Assembly: GCA_028288025.1 (NCBI GenBank)
Contig: JAQBOM010000013.1
Location: 62,001 to 126,000 of the forward strand
Reading direction: 5' to 3'
DNA: 64,000 bases
From: Mucilaginibacter sp.
GTDB taxonomy: Bacteria > Bacteroidota > Bacteroidia > Sphingobacteriales > Sphingobacteriaceae
The position numbers and the translations under genes were made by a program. Under the pieces are notes generated by a model, which saw only the letters and a program-made list of their open reading frames with translations, did no database searches and was not told the DNA's origin. Of the stretch, positions 10,131-17,783 are shown piece by piece; the stretch's first letter is position 1; each line of letters starts with the position of its first letter.

Positions 10131-10226
10131 GAGATTTGAGATTTGAGATTAGGTACGCAGGTTTTACAGCATCTGCACATATAAAATTTGCACATCTGCA
10201 CATCTAAAATCTGCACATCGCAATCT

Positions 10227-10265
10227 GCACATCGCAAGCTGTATCTCTTTCAAAAAATGATACAG
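10227..10265. repeat. Copy 2 of GCACATC..CTGTATC-N13-GATACAG element
   Basis: gcacatcgcaagctgtatctctttcaaaaaatgatacag. Confidence 0.7.
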
Positions 10266-10303
10266 GTGAAACACTATGATACAGTTGATACACCATGATA
10301 CAG
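10257..10303. promoter_or_regulatory. Three ATGATACAG boxes at exact 19-nt spacing
   Basis: ATGATACAG begins at 10257, 10276 and 10295. Confidence 0.5.
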
Positions 10304-10429
10304 GCCCGAACACCCCCGAACACTGACAGAATACTGTCAGTATTCTGTTTCCGGAAGGGTTTTTGTTTGCCTCTGCAACCTCTTTAAAAGATAAGGTATT
10401 ATGCCTATCTTAGTGATAACCTTTACCGC

Positions 10430-11011
10430 ATGAAAATCACCCTTATTACCTTCACCGCGCTGGTGCTAAGCAGCTTTGCAGCCGCCTTCGGACAAGCCGG
10501 GCACCGCGACAGTACGGACATCCGGCGAAGTTTATGGGGAGCCTCGGGCCTGGGCGGCAGTTCGCTTGGGGCTTTGTCATTTATGGCCAATGGCAATGCC
10601 GAAATTCAGCACCATTGGCTTTTATCCGTCAGTGCACAGGCCGAATCCAGCACCTTCTTCAATCTTACGGCAAAACCCACCACCGGGGTAAATACTTATG
10701 GGGTATTGGCAGGCAAAATAATTAAACCAAGGTTCGCGTTTTTTACCATTTCGGCAGGGGCGGCCCTGGTTAATGTGTACACCCATACCAATCCCGGGCT
10801 TTTTGGTACGGGGCCCCAAACCCGCACAAGCCGCTACACCATTGGCTTTCCCATTTTACTGCAGGGCTATGGCGTGCTGTTCCGGGCGCTGGGGGTAGGC
10901 CTTAGCGGTTATGTAAATATCAACAGCGTCAAAACCACATCCGGCATTCATATGAGCATGGCCGTTGGCAGGTTAACAACGCGAAAAAATAGGTATATAA
11001 TTACCCGGTAA
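10430..11011 (+). CDS. Secreted/outer-membrane hypothetical protein, paralog of 12307-12942
   Basis: Signal peptide; SLWGASGLGGSSLGAL..NAEI..HW parallels NYWGSISFGASSLGSL..NAEL..HW in 12307-12942. Confidence 0.7.
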   Translation: MKITLITFTALVLSSFAAAFGQAGHRDSTDIRRSLWGASGLGGSSLGALSFMANGNAEIQHHWLLSVSAQAESSTFFNLTAKPTTGVNTYGVLAGKIIKPRFAFFTISAGAALVNVYTHTNPGLFGTGPQTRTSRYTIGFPILLQGYGVLFRALGVGLSGYVNINSVKTTSGIHMSMAVGRLTTRKNRYIITR

Positions 11012-11147
11012 AATACCGGCTTTGTTTTTTGTTCCTGCGGCATATCTCGGAGAGGGCGCTCAGGCAAGCATATTTTGATACCCGCATCATGGCTTTTGGA
11101 TTTCAAACCGCCGAATGTTATCTTAGGTGTCTCAACGATAATTAAAC

Positions 11148-11747
11148 ATGACAATAAGTAAATGTGCCAGGGCGGTTTTGGCGGTTTCGCTGTTAACCCT
11201 AACCGGTTTTTCGGCAAAGGTTAATGACGGTGTTGTTAACTATTTTGACATACCTGAAACCATTTCATTTAATAAACTCGACTATAAACTGGCCTGGAGC
11301 TCGCATCCGAACACTATTTATTACAAGCAGGAATATGTTCCCGCCGGTGACACCGTTACACGGTTCCAGGATATGATCATGATTGATTTTATTCAAATCG
11401 GTCTGCCGGTAAAAGCAGCCGTCGAAGCACAGGTTAAAACAATTATTGAACGTAAGAAGACCGATAAGGTGTGCAACTACCAGGTACTCAAGAAATCCGA
11501 CGATGATTTAATTCTCGACTTTGTAATGAGCGACTACAGCAGCGCCGACAACGTTGTGGAATGGAGCGCCTACCACTACAGTCAGTATACAGATAAAGCC
11601 GGGCACAAAGGCGTATTGCTGTTCGGCGTAAGTCATCGTGCATATAAGGACCAGATAATTCCTTTTATGACGTCTTTACTCAAATATAAAACCGATAATC
11701 TCAAAGCACTAAGTACATTCCCGGTGCCCGAAATTCAGATCAAATAA
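11148..11747 (+). CDS. Secreted hypothetical protein
   Basis: ORF with N-terminal signal sequence. Confidence 0.65.
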   Translation: MTISKCARAVLAVSLLTLTGFSAKVNDGVVNYFDIPETISFNKLDYKLAWSSHPNTIYYKQEYVPAGDTVTRFQDMIMIDFIQIGLPVKAAVEAQVKTIIERKKTDKVCNYQVLKKSDDDLILDFVMSDYSSADNVVEWSAYHYSQYTDKAGHKGVLLFGVSHRAYKDQIIPFMTSLLKYKTDNLKALSTFPVPEIQIK

Positions 11748-11825
11748 CCTGCTTATTTTTGTCCCCGCATCATATCTTTGGATTTCAGGCCGCTAAATAA
11801 TACCTTAGATTCTTAAACCTTACCA

Positions 11826-11912
11826 ATGGAGATTTTCGATAAATTATTTAAGATAAAAAAGCCGGACGTAGCCAACTTTCTAATATTGACCTCCGACATG
11901 CATCTTAATTAA
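11826..11912 (+). pseudogene. 28-aa truncated ORF (MEIFDKLFKIKKPDVANFLILTSDMHLN) ending in a perfect palindrome
   Basis: ORF follows a duplicated upstream element; its stop lies in palindrome 11898-11925. Confidence 0.35.
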
Positions 11913-11925
11913 AATTAAGATGCAT
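11898..11925. repeat. Perfect palindrome ATGCATCTTAATT-AA-AATTAAGATGCAT
   Basis: 13-bp arms, 2-nt spacer. Confidence 0.85.
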
Positions 11926-11992
11926 TTGTTTCCAGTTCATAATCTCACAATTGATTTCTTTATTTGTTACCAGTAAATTCGCATTAGCAATC

Positions 11993-12229
11993 ATGGAAAA
12001 CTATTTCGAAATAAGCATAGGGCACGGCCCAGACTTGAAAACGTTCGAGGTAAAGGACTATGCCCATCACGAAGGCGATCAATGCAAGTTTGAGGTATTC
12101 AGCTCGGGCAAGCTGGTGCTGAGCCTTGAGCCGGACGGCCATTTTTTACGCACCTGCCAAAACCCCGGCGCGCTGGATGAAGACATCATCCACGCCATCA
12201 TGGAGAACATCGAGGCGATGCATTTGTAG
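11993..12229 (+). CDS. Hypothetical protein
   Basis: Start at MENYFEISIGHG preferred over upstream Met. Confidence 0.6.
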   Translation: MENYFEISIGHGPDLKTFEVKDYAHHEGDQCKFEVFSSGKLVLSLEPDGHFLRTCQNPGALDEDIIHAIMENIEAMHL

Positions 12230-12306
12230 CTTTTTTTCATAGCTTTAGCATGGGGTAACTTATTGTTAACCCTTGCAACCCATAACCTACAACTCACAAC
12301 CTAAAC

Positions 12307-12942
12307 TTGAAAATCCCAACGATCATATTTTTTTCCGCTATACTAATATTGGGCAACTTTAAAAAGGCACACGGCCAGGTTATAAAGGCCGACAGCATTA
12401 CCGCAAGGCGCAATTATTGGGGCAGCATTAGCTTCGGGGCCAGTTCGCTCGGATCATTGGCAGCCGGGTTAGACGCAAATGCCGAGCTGGCAAGTCACTG
12501 GGCGGTTACGATAGAAGCAAGAGGGGAGTTAAACAGGTTTTGGGGTATATATCAGGAAACCCCAAATGTAGATGTGAATACATATAATGTTTTAGGCGGA
12601 AAAATATTCAAGCAAAGATCATCCTTCCTTGTCGTGTCGGCAGGCGTTGGCCTCGTGGATGTTTATAGTTACACCTACCTTCTCCCCAACGGATCGTACG
12701 CGCACGACATAACCAGCCAGCAAGACCGGTACGCGTTAAACGTTCCCGTTGAGGTGCAAATGTATTTTGTGCCGGTAACGCCGTTTGCTGTTAGCATTGG
12801 CGCCTATGTAAACCTCAATAAACTAAAAACAACAGCCGGAATTACCGGCAAGTTTGCATTTGGCCGCATGTCAACACACAACACGCGCCGCCCCCCGCTG
12901 CTGCCCTTGCCGCCGCCCTGGCTACCCGGGCCAAAAAAATAA
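12307..12942 (+). CDS. Secreted/outer-membrane hypothetical protein, paralog of 10430-11011
   Basis: Signal peptide and shared motifs (VNTYNVLGGKIFKQR..FLVVSAGVGLVDVYSYT). Confidence 0.7.
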   Translation: MKIPTIIFFSAILILGNFKKAHGQVIKADSITARRNYWGSISFGASSLGSLAAGLDANAELASHWAVTIEARGELNRFWGIYQETPNVDVNTYNVLGGKIFKQRSSFLVVSAGVGLVDVYSYTYLLPNGSYAHDITSQQDRYALNVPVEVQMYFVPVTPFAVSIGAYVNLNKLKTTAGITGKFAFGRMSTHNTRRPPLLPLPPPWLPGPKK

Positions 12943-13079
12943 GCTCCCAAGCCGTTTACCTGTAAACCACCTTTCGCCTTTCACCCTTCGCCTTTCTCAA
13001 TAAACTTTTTCTCCCAACCAATTACATTTATTAATATATTTATAATATTCCATTACAGGCCAGCCATTTGATACCGCGA

Positions 13080-13889
13080 ATGTTAAATTTCACAGACATT
13101 GATGTTAAATCTCTCGAAAAAATAAACAATATCCCCAAATACTGGGAAAGCCTGAAGCCGCAGAACAACGTTTGCACCGCCATTGAGGAAAGCTGGCGGA
13201 AGAAGATGGAGTTTATGGACGATGTGTCTGTGCAAAATAACGTGGTGGTTTTGTTGTGGAACGCGTTCACCAATAAGTTTTTATACATCAGCGACAAGAT
13301 GCAGACACTGTCGTACTACGACCCTGCCCAGTTTACCGCCGAAAACGGCGTGCCCTATTTGCTTTCGCTGATACACCCGGCCCATATCGATGGCGTGCTG
13401 CTGATGATACAGCAACTGATCATCAACTACTGCGCCAAGCACAATAAGCCCGACTTTAAGAATGTTAAGATATCGCTGAACTATATGTTTAAAAACGGGC
13501 AGGGCGAATACCTGCAGATATTGCACCGTCCCGTTATTTTGGAGGTGGACGAAAACAACAAGCCCACCCTGGTGCTCAACGTTACCCACCATGTAGACCA
13601 TATCAAAAAGGAAGATTCGATAGGCGGCATTATCGTTACCGACCAGGACAATTTTATTTTCGACTACGACCTTGAAAAAAAATGTCTTGAACCGCCAAAA
13701 AACTTGTCAGACCAGGAAATGAAAATATTGCAGCTGCTTGGCAAGGGCCTGGATACCCGCGATATTGCCGAAAAACTGTTTATCAGTCCGCACACGGTTG
13801 ATACCCATCGCCGTAACATTATCAAAAAAACCAGCTGCATGGATACCACGGGCGTGGTGGCTTATGCCAAAATAGCGGGCCTGATATAA
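13080..13889 (+). CDS. PAS-like + LuxR-type HTH transcriptional regulator
   Basis: C-terminal LSDQEMKILQLLGKGLDTRDIAEKLFISPHTVDTHRRNIIKK. Confidence 0.88.
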   Translation: MLNFTDIDVKSLEKINNIPKYWESLKPQNNVCTAIEESWRKKMEFMDDVSVQNNVVVLLWNAFTNKFLYISDKMQTLSYYDPAQFTAENGVPYLLSLIHPAHIDGVLLMIQQLIINYCAKHNKPDFKNVKISLNYMFKNGQGEYLQILHRPVILEVDENNKPTLVLNVTHHVDHIKKEDSIGGIIVTDQDNFIFDYDLEKKCLEPPKNLSDQEMKILQLLGKGLDTRDIAEKLFISPHTVDTHRRNIIKKTSCMDTTGVVAYAKIAGLI

Positions 13890-14117
13890 AACTTCAAATG
13901 GCTGGCCGCTCTGGCAGTTCAATTCATTTTTCGTACCGGGCTTAACGAGCTTACCTGGCATGCCTTCTACTCAAACTAAGTATTTTATACATATACTCAA
14001 TTTAAGTATTGCCGCGGGCGGCTGGTGCATTGATATTTACATAACGCAAAAGCAGCGATTTAATGCGGGTTTTTGGCCGGGGTAAATAAAAGCTTAACAC
14101 ATGCTAAAAACGATACG

Positions 14118-14702
14118 ATGAAAAAAGGCATTTACTTAATGATCATGCTAGCCGGGGCCGGCCTTAGTTGCGCAAATGCCCAAAGTTCAGTGCTCGACCT
14201 GGGTGTCAGGCTGCAAAAGACGGTCAACCTGTACAGCGAAAATGGTATCGCGGTTAGTTATTCAGACAAAGGCCTGCTGGCCGACAGGCTGTATTTTGGA
14301 GCCAGCTATGCTACCAGCCGCCTGGGTACCGCTTTTCACTCAAACGCTATAAAGCAGGATAATTACCTGGTCTCTGCAGCCTGGTTCTTTCGGCGCGACC
14401 ACGTGATAAGGCCGTTTGTACGCGCCAATGGTGGTTATTTTTCGGCCAGTTATGGCGGGAAAATATTCGATGTGCTGCCGCACAGCTCGCCGCTGTTATC
14501 GTCCGACCTGGGCATTAGCTTTCAAACCGGTCTGCCGGTAAAAATAGCAACTTCGCTGGGCTACAACTTTATTACGGGCAACGGCTTAAGCGGCCCGGGC
14601 ACACTGTTCCCTGTTTTTTACCAGCTAACTGTATCGTGGAACCTGTTTGATCATGCCAAAATAAACCGCCACGAACGGCTTGCCCGAAAACTGAAACTAT
14701 AA
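14118..14702 (+). CDS. Secreted beta-barrel-like hypothetical protein
   Basis: Signal peptide MKKGIYLMIMLAGAGLSCANAQ; alternating beta-strand composition. Confidence 0.65.
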   Translation: MKKGIYLMIMLAGAGLSCANAQSSVLDLGVRLQKTVNLYSENGIAVSYSDKGLLADRLYFGASYATSRLGTAFHSNAIKQDNYLVSAAWFFRRDHVIRPFVRANGGYFSASYGGKIFDVLPHSSPLLSSDLGISFQTGLPVKIATSLGYNFITGNGLSGPGTLFPVFYQLTVSWNLFDHAKINRHERLARKLKL

Positions 14703-14726
14703 TATCACAGTCATAAAATAAAGCTT

Positions 14727-15659
14727 ATGAAAAAAATATTACTCGCCGCTATTATAATCACTGCGTTTGCCGCGTGCAAAAAAAACCCGGTTATACCAGC
14801 CGCCGACCTGGGCGGGGGACAAGTGTTCGATCCCTCGGTTTACAACCCGGCAAAGTACCTGGTATCAGCAGCCAACCCAACGCCAAACGCTTCCGACGCG
14901 CTGAAGCCGGTGATCATAGCCTGCCACGGCTATTCGGCCACCACATTTGAATGGGATGAGTTCAGGGCATGGTCGGCCGGAAGGACTGATTATTTTATTT
15001 CGCAGGTGCTGCTTGCGGGCCATGGTACCACTTACGCCGATTTTAAAGCCGCCACCTGGCACAACTGGCAGGCTTCCATCGCCGCCGAATACAACACGCT
15101 GGTTAGTGAGGGATATAAAAATATAAACTTCGCGGCTTCGTCGACAAGTTGCCCGCTGATCCTGGATATGATACACGCAGGCTTTTTTAATAATACAGGC
15201 ACTACCGTTCATATATTCCTTGTCGACCCGATCATTATACCGGCCGATAAAAACTTGTCGCTTATTGGCATACTGGGCCCAATGCTTGGGTATATAACAT
15301 CAAACAATGCGCCCGGCGAAGAAAAATATTACTACCATTACCGCCCGCAGGAAAGCCTGCAGCAGCTGCAGGATGTACTGAACGTGGCACGCAACGAACT
15401 ACAGGATGGCTTTACATTGCCAAAAAATGTTTACCTGAAAGTATATAAATCAATAAAGGACCCCACCGCCGACCCGGTAAGCGCCGTGCTGATCTATAAC
15501 GGCATTAAAACCTATAACGGCGGCCATATCGGCATTGATCTCATCAATTCCAATATCCACGTATTTACACGGTTAAGCCTTGTGCCGGATGTTACCGCCC
15601 GCGATAAGGCCAACCAGGTATATGCTTTTAATGACATAACAACGCAAATATTTCAATAA
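14727..15659 (+). CDS. Lipoprotein alpha/beta-hydrolase-like
   Basis: Lipobox ITAFAACKK; VIIACHGYSATTFEWDEFR, GHGTTYADFKAATWHNW. Confidence 0.7.
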   Translation: MKKILLAAIIITAFAACKKNPVIPAADLGGGQVFDPSVYNPAKYLVSAANPTPNASDALKPVIIACHGYSATTFEWDEFRAWSAGRTDYFISQVLLAGHGTTYADFKAATWHNWQASIAAEYNTLVSEGYKNINFAASSTSCPLILDMIHAGFFNNTGTTVHIFLVDPIIIPADKNLSLIGILGPMLGYITSNNAPGEEKYYYHYRPQESLQQLQDVLNVARNELQDGFTLPKNVYLKVYKSIKDPTADPVSAVLIYNGIKTYNGGHIGIDLINSNIHVFTRLSLVPDVTARDKANQVYAFNDITTQIFQ

Positions 15660-15720
15660 TAGCAAAACAAACTTCTTATAATTCACTTAATATGTACTCA
15701 CACCTAAATTTAAAAAAATC

Positions 15721-16350
15721 ATGAAAAAATGTCTATTGTTACTTTGCTTTACGTCCATCGCCGGGCTTTCATTCGCCCAATCCGTAAGCTTCGGTGTTAA
15801 GGCCGGGGTAAATTTTTCAAAACTAACCACCTCATCAAGTGGTATAAGCGTCACATCCGCCACTTTAACCGGTTTCCATGTTGGCGCCGTTGCCGATGTC
15901 GGGTTGGGCAGCTGGTCGCTTCAGCCTGGCGTGCTTTTTTCAACCAAAGGCGGCAGTTATGGCAACGGGTCATCAAACGGTTCGTTAAAGCTTACCCTCA
16001 ATTATATTGAAGTTCCGGTAAACCTGTTGTATAACATCCCGGTTGGCGTTGGTAAGGTATTTATTGGCGCCGGCCCATACGTGGGGTTGGGCGTTTCGGG
16101 CAAGGGTACAACTACCGGCTCGGCAACATCCTCAGGCAGCGGTACCGAAACAACCAATATAACTTTTGGCAGCGGCCCGAATGATACCAAAAACCCCGAT
16201 TATGGTATAAATATTTTAGGTGGGATGCGTTTTACTTCTGGCCTCTCGCTTAGCGCCGGTTACGGAATCGGTTTGGCCAATCTTTCAAATGACAACTCCG
16301 GAACGATAAAAAACAATGTGCTAAGTTTCTCGGTAGGATACTTTTTTTAA
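15721..16350 (+). CDS. Outer membrane beta-barrel protein (porin family)
   Basis: Signal peptide, SVSFGVKAGVNFSKL, C-terminal aromatic VGYFF. Confidence 0.85.
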   Translation: MKKCLLLLCFTSIAGLSFAQSVSFGVKAGVNFSKLTTSSSGISVTSATLTGFHVGAVADVGLGSWSLQPGVLFSTKGGSYGNGSSNGSLKLTLNYIEVPVNLLYNIPVGVGKVFIGAGPYVGLGVSGKGTTTGSATSSGSGTETTNITFGSGPNDTKNPDYGINILGGMRFTSGLSLSAGYGIGLANLSNDNSGTIKNNVLSFSVGYFF

Positions 16351-16380
16351 CAGGCGGCACTTTAATGTAGGAATTAACTA

Positions 16381-16413
16381 CAATCCGGCAGAGGTATGCG
16401 CTTTGCCGGATTG
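16381..16413 (+). terminator. Hairpin after porin gene (CAATCCGGCA...TGCCGGATTG)
   Basis: 10-bp perfect stem. Confidence 0.65.
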
Positions 16414-16465
16414 TTGATTTACTACCGCAGCGTGTCTCTTTCAAGTTACAACCTGCAACTTTCCC

Positions 16466-16999
16466 CTAAAAAATCCCTTTCAGCCCGTCAATAATGCTCT
16501 CAAAAAATGTAGGGATGCTGAGGCCGTTGTGGTAGTTGAAGTACATAAAAATGCAGAAGATGATAATGGCAATAATAATAAACCGCTTAAACATGTACGC
16601 CAGCACGATGAGCGCGCAGGGTATGGCCAGCAGCAATATCCAGCTGATGTGGAAGGGGCTCAGCTTATCGTCGTGTTTATAAATGTAGTACAGCAGCGAA
16701 TGGGTGCCGCTTTCGTTGATGTGCCTGGCGTATAAAAAGGTTGAACGTTCAATTTTATGGCGGTAAAAAGCGGTGCCTTTGTCAAACTGCAGGGTATCCT
16801 GAAAGCCGTTGATGGTAAAATTGAATACGCCGCTCACGTTCTCCTGTATATTGCCCAGCGAGTCGGTGGCTACTACGGCCACTTCGCTTTTGGCAAACGG
16901 GTTCTCCTTAATAACAAAATGATTGATGGCGATGCCGCCTGCAAAAGCATAACCGGCCGAAAGGATTGCCAGGCAAAAAATGAGCGCTATTTTTTTCAT
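16466..16999 (-). CDS. Secreted/membrane hypothetical protein
   Basis: Signal peptide and two C-terminal hydrophobic segments. Confidence 0.65.
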   Translation of the reverse strand: MKKIALIFCLAILSAGYAFAGGIAINHFVIKENPFAKSEVAVVATDSLGNIQENVSGVFNFTINGFQDTLQFDKGTAFYRHKIERSTFLYARHINESGTHSLLYYIYKHDDKLSPFHISWILLLAIPCALIVLAYMFKRFIIIAIIIFCIFMYFNYHNGLSIPTFFESIIDGLKGIF

Positions 17000-17040
17000 T
17001 CCTTAGGTTGAGTTCTAAAACGGTTATAAAAGTACGGCTT

Positions 17041-17215
17041 TTATGGTTAGTTGATTGGGTGAGTAGTTGATTAGGTTGATTAAGTTGGTAGGTGATTGGG
17101 TTGATTAAGTTGGATTAAGTGAGTAGTTGTCGATTCGTGCTATTTAATTCGCCCAACCCAATACGTAACCCAATCAAATCAATCCAATTCAATCAACAAT
17201 AGTTAATCAATGATC
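17041..17215. repeat. TTGATTGGGTTG-type low-complexity inverted repeat, copy 1
   Basis: Left half ttgattgggttgattaagttgg, core gtcgattcgtgctatttaattc, right half cccaacccaat..aatcaatccaattcaatcaac. Confidence 0.8.
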
Positions 17216-17400
17216 AAAGTAAATTTAATAGGCTAACTTACAGAGGATTAAATAATCAATTGAAAATATTCTATAAAGTCTATAGGAATTATAGATTAAT
17301 ACATATATTTGCCTCATGATCGCTCTTTATAAATGCTTAGCCGGAAAGCCATACCGGTAAGTGGTTTAGTCGTTTTATTTGATTATTAGTTTTTTTTAAA

Positions 17401-17469
17401 GTCGCGTGACCGAGAGGATAGGTGGGAGTCTGCAAAACCCCGTACGGCAGTTCGAATCTGCCCGCGACA
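17401..17469 (+). tRNA. Divergent tRNA-Cys-like gene (anticodon GCA), possibly non-canonical or pseudo-tRNA
   Basis: 6-bp acceptor GTCGCG/CGCGAC, T-arm GGCAG-TTCGAAT-CTGCC perfect, D-loop with GG, loop CTGCAAA, one A-C mismatch in anticodon stem, discriminator A instead of U. Confidence 0.6.
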
Positions 17470-17496
17470 TCTATAGTTGACTGACCTCGCTATTGG

Positions 17497-17690
17497 GTGG
17501 GTAGTTGATTGGGTTGGATTAAGTTGATTAAGTGAGTAGTTGATTAGGTTGGATTAAGTGAGTAGTTTCGATTTGCTCTATTTAATAAGCTTAACCCAGC
17601 TCAATCCAATCCAACCCAACCCAACCAAACTCAATCCAACCCAATCCAACCCAACTCAATCCAACCCAACCAATCAACCAATAACAAACT
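17497..17690. repeat. TTGATTGGGTTG-type low-complexity inverted repeat, copy 2
   Basis: Same orientation and same core (tcgatttgctctatttaat) as copy 1. Confidence 0.8.
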
Positions 17691-17783
17691 AATTACACAA
17701 CTATTTCTAAACATTGTGTACTATTGGCTGTCATACATTCCGGGCGGATAATAAGCCTTAATGCCGCCGCGGCGCTTTTTTTT

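Noticed and set aside
10948-11217. 89-aa minus-strand ORF
   Set aside because: Covers the end of one gene, the duplicated upstream element and the start of the next; no recognisable motif or supporting signal.
14865-15212. 115-aa minus-strand ORF
   Set aside because: Antisense to the lipoprotein hydrolase, no start context or domain.
17316-17360. Short ORF MIALYKCLAGKPYR* downstream of TATATTTG as a leader peptide for the tRNA-like gene
   Set aside because: The -7-like TATATTTG box lies only 5 nt before the ATG, so the transcript would start at or after the start codon; no further support.
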